From positions 62,001 through 126,000 of the forward strand of contig NZ_MSTQ01000002.1 of assembly GCF_001945365.1 (NCBI RefSeq): a stretch of 64,000 nt of DNA, read 5' to 3'. Below the pieces are notes generated by a model. It had not been told where the DNA came from and ran no database searches. It saw only the letters and a list, made by a program, of their open reading frames with translations. A program made the position numbers and the translations under genes. The first letter of the stretch is position 1, and every line of letters starts with the position of its first letter. The DNA is from Pseudomonas reinekei (GTDB lineage Bacteria; Pseudomonadota; Gammaproteobacteria; Pseudomonadales; Pseudomonadaceae). This document shows, one piece after another, positions 1-9,460 of the stretch.

Positions 1-874
1 GGGAATGGCGCGATAATGGCTTGATCAGCTCGCGAAAGCGTTCATCGCGGGTGTGCAAGGCGTGATAACAGGCATTGAGTTGCTGACGCTGGGCATCGTT
101 GATGCGCAGGTCGAAGGGGTTGCTGTCCACCTCCTCATCGGCGTCTTGAGTTCTGTGGCTGAGGTTTTCAAAGGCTTGCAGACGCTCGAAACCCGGCAGG
201 CTACGCACCATGGGCAGGATTCGCGAATGGAAGGTTCGCACCAGGTCGCGCGCCTCCTTGAAGCTGAGCGCTCGCCCCCAGAGCGCGAACAACTCGATCA
301 GTTTATTGATGAAATCCTTGCGCGATTCGCGGGTGAAGGTCACCACCGTCATCGAACTCAGCTCGAACCCCAGGTACTGCGTCAGCAACACAATGCGCAG
401 CACCAGCGTTGTCGACTTGCCCGCACCGGCGCCGGCAATTACCGATGTAGACGGCGTATCACTGAAAATCATCTTCCATTGCGCAGTGCTCGGTTGCGCG
501 TGCGACGGCAGGAGTCGCGCAACGTCGGCTTTCATGCGTTTTTTCAGCTCGGCGGACAGCGGCAGGCGCCAATCATCGAACAAGTGGTCATCAATGTTGG
601 GTGGCCGATGTTCGGTGCTGCGCGAGTCACGTATCAGCAACACCTGACGGCCTTCCTCCAGCCCTTCAAGCTTGCCTTCCTTGTAACCGTAATCCACCCC
701 GGCGCTGTGCCCGCTGCGGAAACCGTCCGCCTGGCCGTGTAGCCAGGACGCGCGGTGCTGTGCGCGCAAGCGGGTCAAGCCATGACCAAAAAACCGTGCG
801 GCCAGGCGCTTGAGCAGCGGCATCTCGGCCAGGGGGCGAAGTTCAGGTGGAAGATCGGGGGTGTGTTGCGCCAC
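1..874 (-). CDS. UvrD/Rep-like superfamily I DNA helicase, N-terminal part (gene leaves window)
   Basis: The reverse strand is open from about 955 down to base 1, so the gene is cut by the window edge. I chose the GTG at 874 because GGAG lies 9 bases upstream; the next in-frame ATG is 12 codons later. The first ~140 residues are a family-specific N-terminal region rich in charged residues. A Walker A motif GAGAGKST follows at about residues 146-153, then a segment resembling motif Ia (VVTFTRESRKDF), as in UvrD/Rep ATPases. Known members unwind DNA using ATP during repair or restart. The C-terminal helicase motifs are outside the window, so the exact subfamily cannot be named. Confidence 0.8.
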   Translation of the reverse strand, partial: MAQHTPDLPPELRPLAEMPLLKRLAARFFGHGLTRLRAQHRASWLHGQADGFRSGHSAGVDYGYKEGKLEGLEEGRQVLLIRDSRSTEHRPPNIDDHLFDDWRLPLSAELKKRMKADVARLLPSHAQPSTAQWKMIFSDTPSTSVIAGAGAGKSTTLVLRIVLLTQYLGFELSSMTVVTFTRESRKDFINKLIELFALWGRALSFKEARDLVRTFHSRILPMVRSLPGFERLQAFENLSHRTQDADEEVDSNPFDLRINDAQRQQLNACYHALHTRDERFRELIKPLSRHS

Positions 875-1151
875 GCGGACGGACTCCAGGGTCTGAGACT
901 GTTGAGGGCTATGGTGTCCGCATTTACCGTTGAGTTCTAGTGAAATGCTTATGACTCATTGGCTTATGCGATGAAGTGAAGGCTCGATGAAAACGTTTTG
1001 GAAAGTTTTATATCTAGCCATTCGATTGTTATGAGGCATTTTTTACGCTTTTTATCGATGATTGCCTGTTGGATGATGCCCGTCATCAACCACCGGCCTC
1101 GCTTCATGGCTCGCGCGTCAGGCGCCATGACGAACCTTTCAGGAGACGATC
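875..1151. other. Divergent intergenic region, helicase/pirin
   Basis: About 280 bases separate the two divergent start codons. The stretch 940-1060 is AT-rich compared with its surroundings and probably carries promoters for both genes. I see no gene and no clear operator. Confidence 0.4.
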
Positions 1152-1847
1152 ATGCTTGAACTCAGACCTTTCAACTCGCTGGGCGGCGCCCACCACGGCT
1201 GGCTGGATGCCCATCACCACTTTTCGTTCGCCGAGTATTACGACCCCAAACGCATGAACTGGGGCAATCTGCGGGTATGGAATGACGACGTGATCGCCCC
1301 CGGCACCGGATTCCCCCAGCACCCACACCGGGACATGGAGATCATCACTTACGTGCGTGAAGGCGCGATTACCCATCAGGACAACCTGGGCAACAAGGGT
1401 CGCACTGAAGCCGGTGACGTTCAGGTCATGAGCGCGGGCACCGGGATCGCCCACAGCGAATACAACCTGGAAGCGACGCCGACCAAGATTTTCCAGATCT
1501 GGATCATTCCCAATGAATCCGGACTGGCACCGTCCTGGGGCGCCAAGCCGTTCCCTGCAGGTCAGCGCGAAGGTTTCGTCACCCTGGCCAGCGGCAAAGC
1601 CGGCGATGATCAAAGCCTGCGCATTCGCGCCGATGCGCGATTGGTGGCGGCAAACCTGAAAGCCGGCGAAACCGCGGAATACCAACTGGACAGCGGTCGT
1701 CGCGCGTACCTGGTTCCGGCCACTGGCGTCATTGAAGTCAATGGTTTGCGTGCACAAGCTCGAGACGGTGTTGCGGTTGCCGATGAGCAGGTATTGCGGG
1801 TGACGGCGATCGAGGACAGCGAGATCGTGCTGGTGGATCTGGCTTGA
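1152..1847 (+). CDS. Pirin family protein (YhhW-like bicupin)
   Basis: A 231-aa protein, the usual length of bacterial pirins. AGGAGA sits 6 bases before the ATG and fixes the start. The N-terminal cupin holds the metal-binding pattern HPHRDMEI (residues ~57-64) and, about 40 residues later, HSEYN, the His/Glu pair that completes the Fe(II) site in pirins. The C-terminal half is a second cupin without the metal ligands. Bacterial homologues such as YhhW show quercetin 2,3-dioxygenase activity in vitro, but the cellular role is unknown. It is a single-gene unit: a strong terminator follows 15 bases after the stop. Confidence 0.9.
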   Translation: MLELRPFNSLGGAHHGWLDAHHHFSFAEYYDPKRMNWGNLRVWNDDVIAPGTGFPQHPHRDMEIITYVREGAITHQDNLGNKGRTEAGDVQVMSAGTGIAHSEYNLEATPTKIFQIWIIPNESGLAPSWGAKPFPAGQREGFVTLASGKAGDDQSLRIRADARLVAANLKAGETAEYQLDSGRRAYLVPATGVIEVNGLRAQARDGVAVADEQVLRVTAIEDSEIVLVDLA

Positions 1848-1862
1848 TTCGGTAATTGCCGG

Positions 1863-1903
1863 AAAAAAAAGGGGCGACCGTTTTAATGGTCGCCCCTTTT
1901 TTT
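1863..1903 (+). terminator. Rho-independent terminator after the pirin gene
   Basis: A 9-bp GC-rich stem (GGGGCGACC/GGTCGCCCC) with a GTTTTAAT loop is flanked by A8 on the left and T7 on the right. The symmetrical A and T tracts mean it could work in both directions, but pgm on the other strand ends about 75 bases away. Confidence 0.9.
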
Positions 1904-1923
1904 GTAGGCCTGCCCTTTCAATT

Positions 1924-1951
1924 GTGGCGAGGGAGCTTGCTCTCTCGCCAC
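1924..1951. repeat. Single REP-like palindrome
   Basis: An imperfect palindrome beginning GTGGCGAGGGAGC and ending CTCTCGCCAC around a TTGC centre. It is a variant of the Pseudomonas REP sequence and lies in the convergent gap between the pirin gene and pgm. Confidence 0.7.
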
Positions 1952-1979
1952 ATCGGTCCTCGGCTACTCAGGACTTCGG

Positions 1980-3626
1980 CTATTGGGTGGAGATGGCGCC
2001 ATCCACCAAGTTCTGCGCTTCGGCCACCAATTGTTTGAGGTGATCGTCGCTGACAAAGCTTTCCGCATAGATTTTGTAGATGTCTTCGGTGCCCGACGGG
2101 CGCGCCGCGAACCAGCCATTCTCAGTCATGACCTTCAAGCCGCCAATCGCCTGGTCGTTACCTGGCGCGTGGCTGAGAATGCTCTGGATTGCCTCGCCTG
2201 CCAGTTCGGTCGACGTAACCTGAGCCGGCGACAGCTTGCTCAACAGCGCTTTCTGTTCCGGGTTGGCCTTGGCGTCGACGCGCACCGAAAACGGCTCGCC
2301 CAGCTCATCGGTCAACGCACGATAGGCCTGGCTTGGATCGCGGCCGGTGCGAGCGGTCATCTCGGCGGCCAACAATGCCGGGATCAACCCGTCCTTGTCG
2401 GTACTCCAGACGCCACCGTCCTTGCGCAGGAACGATGCGCCGGCGCTCTCTTCGCCACCAAAGCCCAACGAACCATCGAACAGGCCATCGGCAAACCACT
2501 TGAAGCCGACCGGCACTTCGTACAGGCGACGACCCAGGCGCTTGGCCACACGATCGATCAGGCCGCTGCTGACCACGGTTTTGCCGACGGCGGCATCGGC
2601 GCGCCACTGCGGACGGTTCTGGAACAGGTAATCAATGGACACCGCGAGGTAGTTGTTCGGCGCCAGCAAGCCACCGGACGGCGTAACGATGCCGTGACGA
2701 TCGTGATCAGGGTCGCAGGCGAATGCCACGTCGTAGCGTTCCTTGAGGCCGATAAGGCCCTGCATGGCGTGGGTCGACGACGGGTCCATACGAATCTGGC
2801 CATCCCAGTCGACGGTCATGAAGCGGAAAGTCGGATCGACCTCCTTGTTCACTACGTCCAGGTCCAGGCGGTAATGTTCGGCAATCGCCGACCAGTAGCG
2901 CACCCCTGCTCCGCCCAGCGGATCAACGCCCAGACGCAGCTTGGCATCGCGAATCGCGTCAAAGTCGATGACGTTGATCAGGTCGGCAACGTAGGTGTTC
3001 AAATAATCGTGACGATGGGTGGTGCTGGCCTTCAGCGCTTGTTCATAGCTGATGCGTTTGACGCCGGCGAGCTTGTTGCCCAGCAGTTCGTTGGCCTTGG
3101 CTTCGATCCACTTGGTTATGTGGGTATCGGCCGGACCGCCGTTGGTTGGGTTGTATTTGTAGCCACCGCTTTGCGGAGGGTTGTGGGACGGCGTGATGAC
3201 GATGCCGTCGGCCAGGCCCGCGGTGCGCCCGCGGTTGTAGCAGAGAATCGCATGGGAAATTGCCGGCGTCGGTGTGTACTCGTCGCCCTCGGCAATCATT
3301 ACGGTCACGCCATTGGCGGCCAGCACTTCCAGGGCGCTGGCGCCGGCTGGAGTGGACAGCGCATGGGTGTCGATGCCGACGAACAGCGGGCCATCGATGC
3401 CCTGGGCTTCGCGGTACAGGCAGATGGCCTGGCTGATGGCCAGAACGTGCCATTCGTTGAAACTCAGGTCGAAGGAGCTGCCTCGGTGCCCTGACGTACC
3501 GAACGCCACGCGCTGGGTCGAAATGGCGGCATCTGGCTGGCCGGTGTAATACGCCGTAACCAGTCGCGGGATGTCGACCAACAATTCTGCCGGTGCCGGT
3601 TTGCCCGCATATTGACTGAGTGTCAT
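1980..3626 (-). CDS. pgm: Phosphoglucomutase (alpha-D-glucose phosphate-specific)
   Basis: A 548-aa protein, matching the ~546-aa Pgm of enteric bacteria. It interconverts glucose 1-phosphate and glucose 6-phosphate in the cytoplasm, feeding glycogen, trehalose and nucleotide-sugar synthesis. The landmarks are all present: GTSGHRG near residue 45, the phosphoserine loop [11 protein letters not shown] near residue 145, the Mg-binding DPDHDRHG near 305, the sugar loop GGEESAG near 390, and the phosphate-binding [15 protein letters not shown] at the C-terminus. GAGG upstream of the ATG at 3626 supports the start. It is transcribed alone; the gene behind it lies 142 bases away on the same strand. 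Confidence 0.95.
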   Translation of the reverse strand: MTLSQYAGKPAPAELLVDIPRLVTAYYTGQPDAAISTQRVAFGTSGHRGSSFDLSFNEWHVLAISQAICLYREAQGIDGPLFVGIDTHALSTPAGASALEVLAANGVTVMIAEGDEYTPTPAISHAILCYNRGRTAGLADGIVITPSHNPPQSGGYKYNPTNGGPADTHITKWIEAKANELLGNKLAGVKRISYEQALKASTTHRHDYLNTYVADLINVIDFDAIRDAKLRLGVDPLGGAGVRYWSAIAEHYRLDLDVVNKEVDPTFRFMTVDWDGQIRMDPSSTHAMQGLIGLKERYDVAFACDPDHDRHGIVTPSGGLLAPNNYLAVSIDYLFQNRPQWRADAAVGKTVVSSGLIDRVAKRLGRRLYEVPVGFKWFADGLFDGSLGFGGEESAGASFLRKDGGVWSTDKDGLIPALLAAEMTARTGRDPSQAYRALTDELGEPFSVRVDAKANPEQKALLSKLSPAQVTSTELAGEAIQSILSHAPGNDQAIGGLKVMTENGWFAARPSGTEDIYKIYAESFVSDDHLKQLVAEAQNLVDGAISTQ

Positions 3627-3768
3627 GCAAAACCTCTGGAATAGAAGGGTTCAGGAGTTGGAACGCAGTTTACTGGCAGTTTGACCGCCGCGCGACGTTA
3701 TCGATCCCGTCCCAGGCGCAAGCACAATGTTATAAAAGTCGAGCATTGCGCCTGAGAGGGAGTTGCAC

Positions 3769-5184
3769 TCAATCGACCGCCTCCAAACGCAGCGCATCCG
3801 CCAGCAGACCGAGGGCGTTCGCCAGGTCCTGCTCAGCGCCGACGCTATGACTCAAACGCAGGTGTTGTGCATGCAAACCTTGCAGACTGAACAATTCACC
3901 CGGCGCGATGACCACTTGCTGCTTGAGCAGCCGCTGGAACACGCGGCGTACGCTGACCCGTCGCAACGGGCGCACCCAGATGGTTGTCCCTCCTTGTGGC
4001 TCGACGAAATGCAAGGCATCGGCCAGTCGCTCCTGCAGCAGCTGAATCATCTGCACCTTGCCGTCCTTGAGTCGACGCCGCAGCAATTGCAGGTGCTGGT
4101 CGATGCGTCCGTTGCTGTACAAGCGGGCAATGGCTTTCTGGCGGATGGCAGACAAGCGAAACGCCCGCAGCAGAAAATGGCGCTGCAACTCCATGCCCAT
4201 GTGGCGTGAAAGCAGATAACCAAAGGGCGCCTCCGGTCCCATGATTTTTTCGAACGTGGAAAACACGATCAGACGTTCCGGAGCCAGCAGCTCCCGGAAT
4301 CTCGGCCCGACGGGTTCGAATTCAAGCTCTCCGTAGCAGTCGTTCTCCAGGACCCAGCAGTCATGCGCCTTCAACAACTGCGCGATGGCCTCACGGCTAT
4401 CATCCGGCGCCTGGCTGCCCCTGGGCATATTCAGGCCGGATGAAACCATCACCAGGCGTACGGGCTCAGTGTCCAGCAGATCCTTGAGAAGATCATGGTC
4501 CAGGCCGCCATCGGCCATGACTGGCCACTCGATGACACGAACGCTTGCCGCTTCCAACAGGCGCAGGATTCCCCAGTCGCACGGCGATTCAACCACGACC
4601 GTCTCTTCCTTGAGGCCCAGCACCGCGATCAGAATTTCCAGTACACCCCGCAAGTCTGCCCCGATGTAGATGTCGTCAGCGTGCCAGCAACGCACCGGTG
4701 ACGTGGTGTAGCGCGCGGCCAATGCCATACGCAGCTCGAGCTCGCCGCAGGGTTGCGAGTGCGCGTGCGGCTGCCGTGGATACTGGCGCAGCAATTCTCT
4801 CTCCAGCAGTAACAGCGGGCTGTCGATGGGCTGCAACATCGCGGGATCGTCTGAGCTCAGCACCAGCATGCCTGGGCGGCGCGCGTTGACGTAGAGGCTT
4901 TCGAGCAAGTCATTGCCGCTGTGTAGCGTGTTCGCAGCAGACATCGGCTGCGCGAAGTAGCCGGATTTGGCCATTGAGTACACCCGCCCTTCTTTCTCCA
5001 GCAGTGCGTAGGCGTACTGAATGGTCGAGATCGATACATTCAGCCGCTGCGCCAGTTGCCGCAACGAAGGCAGACGTACACGCGCATCGCTGGCTGTCTC
5101 GCCAATGAGATGGGTCAGGTAACGATATACAGCCTGGTAAGCGAAGTCGGTTTCACGCGGCCTTTTCATGGGCGAGGGCCGCAT
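3769..5184 (-). CDS. MocR/PdxR-type regulator: GntR winged helix fused to aminotransferase fold
   Basis: The first ~75 residues are a GntR-type winged helix (LPSLRQLAQRLNVSISTIQYAYALLEKEGRV). The remaining ~370 residues are a fold-type I aminotransferase domain with the segment STFEKIMGPEAPFGYL, whose Lys is the probable PLP anchor. MocR proteins use bound PLP and an amino compound to sense metabolites and usually control a neighbouring gene. The longer open frame reaches 5304 but overlaps the preceding gene, so I place the start at 5184 (or 5169), just after that gene ends at 5207; neither has a strong ribosome site. The likely target is the unrecognised gene immediately upstream, 22 bases away on the same strand. 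The effector is unknown. Confidence 0.8.
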   Translation of the reverse strand: MRPSPMKRPRETDFAYQAVYRYLTHLIGETASDARVRLPSLRQLAQRLNVSISTIQYAYALLEKEGRVYSMAKSGYFAQPMSAANTLHSGNDLLESLYVNARRPGMLVLSSDDPAMLQPIDSPLLLLERELLRQYPRQPHAHSQPCGELELRMALAARYTTSPVRCWHADDIYIGADLRGVLEILIAVLGLKEETVVVESPCDWGILRLLEAASVRVIEWPVMADGGLDHDLLKDLLDTEPVRLVMVSSGLNMPRGSQAPDDSREAIAQLLKAHDCWVLENDCYGELEFEPVGPRFRELLAPERLIVFSTFEKIMGPEAPFGYLLSRHMGMELQRHFLLRAFRLSAIRQKAIARLYSNGRIDQHLQLLRRRLKDGKVQMIQLLQERLADALHFVEPQGGTTIWVRPLRRVSVRRVFQRLLKQQVVIAPGELFSLQGLHAQHLRLSHSVGAEQDLANALGLLADALRLEAVD

Positions 5185-5206
5185 GTGTGGTGACAAAGGT
5201 TCACTT

Positions 5207-6685
5207 TCAACCACCGGCTGACGTCTCACCCGGCACGGACGAGTGATCTTTGGCTGGATCAGGAGCGGCATCGCCGATTGCCGGTCGGGCCACCCTGCCC
5301 TCATCCACAGCCAACGATTTCATGCGATACAGCGCGCGGACCAGATTGACCGGCAGACCACTGACATCGGTCAGCCACTGCATGACCTGATCGGCAACCT
5401 GATGTCCCTGCATGGCCCGATGCAAATCAGGCAATCCCACCATCATCCCCGGGTGGCAGTGGCGCAGGAATCGCTCGAGGTTTGTGCCGCTGTCGACAAA
5501 AGGCGCAAACAGCAGGCACACCAACTGGGCTTCGCTCAAACCCATGTTGCGTTGCAGTTCAATGACAGTCCGTGCCCGCTGCCCGGTAAATGCCACTGGG
5601 CTGCCAAATGTTTCCACCGCCTGATCGCACAAGCGCTCCGGCAATTGTTTACGGCGCATCATCACCAAGGCCCGTTGCAGGTATTCGCCAACACCCTCTT
5701 CATAGGTGCGCCCTTGCACGAAACTGGCGTGCAGCCCTCGCACGTGTGCGCTGACCGGGAGACTGCTGTAGTCATTGTCGCAGAGGTGGGCTGCCAGTTC
5801 GTCCGCCCGGAAGCCGAGAAACTCAGTCAGTAACGGCCATCGTTCCTCCAGATTGCTGACCAGCAGGTCGTGCATATCAATAAGCGTTGCGCGGCGGCAG
5901 GTTTCAAAGTCTTGCGCCGGGCGCCAGGGCTGGCAGCCCGGCTCCGAATAAAAGCGACGATAGCCATGTGCACCGAGGTCGTCGAGCAGGGGAAACAATC
6001 CTTCATAGCCGGGAGCGTAATGCCTCGACACGTCATGACCGGCCTTCGCCGCAGCCCGTTTCAGGCCCTCGACAAATCGTTTCTGTTGGCGCGGTGCGTC
6101 GTGACAGATCAAGGCGTCGACGCCATGTTTCCAGCGAGTGATCTGTCCCCAGAACTCGCCGGTGGCCAGGTAGCCGTTGTCCCACAGGTCAAGCGGTCCA
6201 TCCAGGGCCCGCACATGGCCAACCATCAGCAGGTGGGTACGTTCGACCTCGCGGCCCTCGATGGTCATCGGCGCCAAGGGGTCAAACGGCAGGACCTCGC
6301 GGTTATCGACCATTAACACTTCAACCCGGGGATCGTCGTAGACGAACAAGGCGCTGTAGGTGCGATGAATGTTGTCCAGGGCCACGGGGCTGGTGCTGCT
6401 CAGGCGCAAGGTCGCCACGCGCAGGTGAAACGTTGCCGGCGACCGACTGGCGATGGTCAATTGTGCGGCACGCAGCAACGCCAGGGAGAAACAACTGTCG
6501 CGCGAGCCGGTCTGAATCGCCAATACCTTGAAGTCACCGATTTGCTCCATGCCGCCAGCGGCCACTCCCAAGCGTTGAATCAACAACTGCAGCGCCGTGC
6601 GTTCAGCCCGGGAAAAGAAACTCAACAGCCGTTGCAGCACTTGTTGGTAGACATTGCTCATGGCTTGTTCATGGATATTGGTCAT
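5207..6685 (-). CDS. Conserved-looking protein of unknown function (492 aa)
   Basis: I do not recognise the family. The 492-aa product has no signal peptide or clear membrane segment and looks cytoplasmic and globular. Visible landmarks are GGMEQIGDFKVLAIQTGSRDSCFSLALLRAAQLT in the first 80 residues, a His/Cys-rich middle part (ALICHDAPRQQ, HAHYAPGYEG-like region) and a C-terminal tail rich in Ala/Pro/Asp. The ATG at 6685 has AGGT 8 bases upstream; a second ATG at 6661 is possible. It is followed 22 bases later by the MocR-type regulator, and the two probably form one transcript. That suggests a role linked to amino-acid or amine metabolism, which is only inference. Confidence 0.6.
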   Translation of the reverse strand: MTNIHEQAMSNVYQQVLQRLLSFFSRAERTALQLLIQRLGVAAGGMEQIGDFKVLAIQTGSRDSCFSLALLRAAQLTIASRSPATFHLRVATLRLSSTSPVALDNIHRTYSALFVYDDPRVEVLMVDNREVLPFDPLAPMTIEGREVERTHLLMVGHVRALDGPLDLWDNGYLATGEFWGQITRWKHGVDALICHDAPRQQKRFVEGLKRAAAKAGHDVSRHYAPGYEGLFPLLDDLGAHGYRRFYSEPGCQPWRPAQDFETCRRATLIDMHDLLVSNLEERWPLLTEFLGFRADELAAHLCDNDYSSLPVSAHVRGLHASFVQGRTYEEGVGEYLQRALVMMRRKQLPERLCDQAVETFGSPVAFTGQRARTVIELQRNMGLSEAQLVCLLFAPFVDSGTNLERFLRHCHPGMMVGLPDLHRAMQGHQVADQVMQWLTDVSGLPVNLVRALYRMKSLAVDEGRVARPAIGDAAPDPAKDHSSVPGETSAGG

Positions 6686-7212
6686 CTTTATGTACCTGAT
6701 ACTCGTAGTTCAATATCGCGCACATAGCTGAACGCGCAGCGCAGGAGATTGACCTGAACATGATTTGAATACTGGTTATATGGAGAAATGCTAGCACTTA
6801 AATGTTCATATCAACACTTGGGTGCGTGGGTGACCATGCTGACGCCGCCCACTGTCGGATAGCCTTGCAGCCCGCATTGACTGGGGCTTACTGCATGGCC
6901 TTCGCTGTCCTAGGAAATGTCCGACAGCGTCCCACAGACGTTTAACACAAGAAATAAGGAAAGAAGTAGCTAACAACTGTCCGGCAAGTGCACAAACGCC
7001 TATTAATCGATGGATATTTATCAGCAACGAACATTGAAAAGCATCAGCCTGATAGCGGCCCATAGCTCATTCCTTGAGATGAAAGTAATCATTCAATTAT
7101 CAGGGCTTAGATGCTGATTAGAAGCTACAGATTGAGAGCAAAAACCAGTTCAGTTGCTGAACGGCTCCACTGAGCGATCAATGGAAGGTCTCATGTAGGA
7201 AAGTACTGAAAG
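6686..7212. other. Gene-free intergenic region
   Basis: About 520 bases without a convincing gene. It is noticeably AT-rich from 6940 to 7140. The part next to 6685 must carry the promoter of the unknown/MocR pair. Short open frames here lack ribosome sites and recognisable products. Confidence 0.5.
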
Positions 7213-7243
7213 CAAAAGAGTCCGTGAAGCCACGGACTCTTTA
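7213..7243 (-). terminator. Rho-independent terminator of mexS
   Basis: A perfect 10-bp stem (AGAGTCCGTG/CACGGACTCT) with an AAGC tetraloop. Read on the minus strand it is followed by CTTTTG and lies just past the mexS stop. Confidence 0.85.
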
Positions 7244-7249
7244 AGAACG

Positions 7250-8272
7250 TCAGACTGGCTCGACCTGAAGCGCAACCCTTTCGCGGCATGGGCATTCGTC
7301 CATGTAGCGATGAGCTTCGACAAACTCGGCAAACGGAAACACCCGAGTCTTGAGCGGCAGCAGTACACGATCGGCGGTCAGCTGGTTGATGTCACGCAAG
7401 GCACGTTGCACTGCGACCTGGTCCTGGATAATGCCCAGTTCCGGCTTGCCGGTGAAGTTACCGATACAGTGCACGAAGAACTGAATGTTCTTCTGGAACG
7501 CCGCACAGGCCGGGAATGGCGTCTGGTTACCGCCTTGCAGGCCGTACAGAACGAGGCTGCCGCGCGGTGCAAGGACGTCGCCCAACAGCGACATCTGAGG
7601 ACCGCCCAGACCATCGAACACGACATCCACGCCGCGATTGTCGGTGATTTTGTTGATCCGCATCAGCAGATCTTCTTCCTCGGTGACAATCACTTTCTCG
7701 GCACCCAGCGATAACAGGTACTCACGTTCATCCGCCGACTTGGTCGCGGCAATCACCCGTACACCCAAGGCTTTACCCAGTTGCACGAACGAAGGGCCGG
7801 CGCAGTGGCTGGCGTCAGTGACTAGGGCGAATTGCCCGGGTTTGACCCGTGCGAGATCGACATAGCCGAAATAGGCAATCAACAACGGCGTGTAATGCAC
7901 GCTGGCTTCAATCGGGCTGAGCACGTCCGGGTAGCGGGTCAGCGACGAACGTGGCAGCACAATCAACTCGCCATACACTGGATAATCGTTCGGACTTTGA
8001 GCCGGGAAGCTGGCGACCTTGTCACCAACAGCCAAGTCTTCGACACCGTCACCAACAGCGGTGACGATACCCGCCATTTCCTGGCCAAGGCCGGATGGCA
8101 GCTGAGCGCGGGACGACGCCAGGTTTTGACGCCAGAGCGTGTCATACCAGCTGATACCAATCGCTTCGACGCGCACTTGCACTTCACCCGGTGCAGGCAG
8201 AGCGGCCGCATGCTCTTCGCATTTGAGCACCTCGGCCGGACCAAACTTGTGAAAACGGATCGTGCGGGACAT
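7250..8272 (-). CDS. mexS: MexS-like zinc-independent MDR oxidoreductase
   Basis: A 340-aa member of the quinone oxidoreductase/MDR group (P. aeruginosa MexS is 339 aa). It has the GroES-like N-domain (PGEVQVRVEAIGISWYDTLWRQ) and a Rossmann domain with the NADPH-binding region around residues 150-175, and lacks the zinc-ligand cysteines. The start is the ATG at 8272, preceded by GAGG at 6 bases; the open frame extends 18 codons further but without a ribosome site. It is divergent from the LysR gene and next to mexEF-oprN, the order known in P. aeruginosa, where MexT activates mexS and loss of MexS induces the pump. It is thought to detoxify electrophilic metabolites. A candidate MexT site lies 78 bases upstream. 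Confidence 0.85.
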   Translation of the reverse strand: MSRTIRFHKFGPAEVLKCEEHAAALPAPGEVQVRVEAIGISWYDTLWRQNLASSRAQLPSGLGQEMAGIVTAVGDGVEDLAVGDKVASFPAQSPNDYPVYGELIVLPRSSLTRYPDVLSPIEASVHYTPLLIAYFGYVDLARVKPGQFALVTDASHCAGPSFVQLGKALGVRVIAATKSADEREYLLSLGAEKVIVTEEEDLLMRINKITDNRGVDVVFDGLGGPQMSLLGDVLAPRGSLVLYGLQGGNQTPFPACAAFQKNIQFFVHCIGNFTGKPELGIIQDQVAVQRALRDINQLTADRVLLPLKTRVFPFAEFVEAHRYMDECPCRERVALQVEPV

Positions 8273-8349
8273 CGCAAACCTCGCCAATTGAACCTCTAAT
8301 GCCATGAACTCTAGCTGGGCTTTCAACCCAACACTATCTGTGGCTATTA

Positions 8350-8373
8350 ATAGTCGACATGCCTGTCATTGAT
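8350..8373 (-). promoter_or_regulatory. Candidate MexT site upstream of mexS
   Basis: On the minus strand the 24 bases read ATCA-N5-AGGCAT-N4-ACTAT. The outer parts match the MexT consensus ATCA-N5-GTCGAT-N4-ACYAT, as I recall it, while the centre is poor. It lies 78-101 bases before the mexS start, the same distance as the better site before mexE. Confidence 0.35.
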
Positions 8374-8542
8374 TCCGCATAAGCGGCAACATCGTCAGAT
8401 GTCGTAAGAAACCGCAGCAGCTTATGTAGGAAATCTGAAATTACTCGGTGCAGAGTACCAGCCTTTCCCCGTAATATTCCTGCTGGCCATTGTTCTCATA
8501 TGGCCGCTCACGTCAAGTTTACTGACTCTGCCAGGACTCCAG

Positions 8543-9460
8543 ATGAATCGTAATGACCTGCGTCGTGTCGACCTCAACCTGTTGATCGTATTCGAAACCC
8601 TGATGCACGAGCGCAGCGTAACCCGCGCTGCAGAGAAGCTTTTTCTCGGCCAGCCGGCCATCAGTGCGGCGCTCTCGCGCTTGCGCGGCCTGTTCGATGA
8701 TCCGTTGTTTGTGCGTACCGGCCGCAGCATGGAACCGTCTGCCCGGGCCGTGGAGATCTTCGCCCTGCTCTCTCCGGCGCTGGACTCGATTTCCACCGCC
8801 GTGAGCCGTGCCGCCGAGTTCGATCCCGCCACCAGCACCGCGGTGTTCCGTATCGGTCTGTCAGACGACGTCGAGTTCGCCCTGCTGCCGATGTTGCTCA
8901 AGCGCCTGCGCGCCGAATCCCCGGGGATCGTACTGGTGGTGCGGCGCGTCAATTACATCCTGATGCCGGGGTTGCTGGCGTCCGGCGAAATCTCCATCGG
9001 CGTCAGCTACACCACCGACCTGCCGGCGAACGCCAAGCGCAAAGTCCTGCGCCGCAGTTCGCCCAAGCTGCTGCGCGCCGATACCGTACCGGGGCCGTTG
9101 AGCCTGGATGACTTCTGTGCGCGGCCCCATGCACTGGTGTCGTTCGCCGGTGACCTCAGCGGCTTCATTGATGAAGAGCTGGAAAAACTCGGGCGTAAAC
9201 GCCACGTGGTTCTCGCCGTACCGCAGTTCAACGGGCTGAGTACGTTGTTGAGCGGTACCGACATTGTTGCCACCGTTCCCGACTACACAGCCGAAGCCCT
9301 CACGGCAGCTGGCGGTGTGAGAGCGGAAGAACCGCCGTTGCCGGTGCGCAGTTTTGAATTGCACATGGCGTGGCGCGGGTCGCAGGATAACGACCCGGGC
9401 GAGCGATGGTTGCGGTCGCGAATTCAGATGTTCTTTGGCGATCCGGATAGTTTGGCCTGA
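8543..9460 (+). CDS. mexT: MexT-like LysR-type activator of mexEF-oprN
   Basis: A 305-aa LysR regulator with an N-terminal winged helix (residues ~8-65, LNLLIVFETLMHERSVTRAAEKLFLGQPAISAALSRLRG) and a periplasmic-binding-like effector domain. MexT of P. aeruginosa (about 304 aa) activates mexEF-oprN and mexS, probably in response to electrophilic or nitrosative stress. The neighbours here, divergent mexS and downstream mexEF-oprN, make orthology likely. AGGA upstream of the ATG supports the start. The frame is intact across the 8-bp near-repeat at 8647-8662, the place where P. aeruginosa mexT gains or loses an 8-bp unit. Confidence 0.88.
   Translation: MNRNDLRRVDLNLLIVFETLMHERSVTRAAEKLFLGQPAISAALSRLRGLFDDPLFVRTGRSMEPSARAVEIFALLSPALDSISTAVSRAAEFDPATSTAVFRIGLSDDVEFALLPMLLKRLRAESPGIVLVVRRVNYILMPGLLASGEISIGVSYTTDLPANAKRKVLRRSSPKLLRADTVPGPLSLDDFCARPHALVSFAGDLSGFIDEELEKLGRKRHVVLAVPQFNGLSTLLSGTDIVATVPDYTAEALTAAGGVRAEEPPLPVRSFELHMAWRGSQDNDPGERWLRSRIQMFFGDPDSLA
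8647..8662 (+). repeat. 8-bp tandem near-repeat in mexT
   Basis: CGGCCAGC is followed at once by CGGCCATC, starting at nucleotide 105 of the mexT reading frame. In P. aeruginosa an extra CGGCCAGC copy at this place frameshifts mexT. Here the reading frame is uninterrupted. Confidence 0.7.

Noticed and set aside
1104..1757. Open frame of 217 codons antisense to the pirin gene
   Set aside because: The pirin gene on the other strand has full family motifs and a strong ribosome site. The antisense product shows only composition bias.
1983..3494. Open frame of 503 codons on the plus strand
   Set aside because: It lies entirely antisense to pgm, has no ribosome site and no recognisable domain. 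It is an antisense shadow typical of high-GC coding DNA.
5185..5304. Longer N-terminus for the MocR-type regulator
   Set aside because: It would overlap the preceding gene by about 100 bases and add a Pro/Arg-rich stretch absent from this family.
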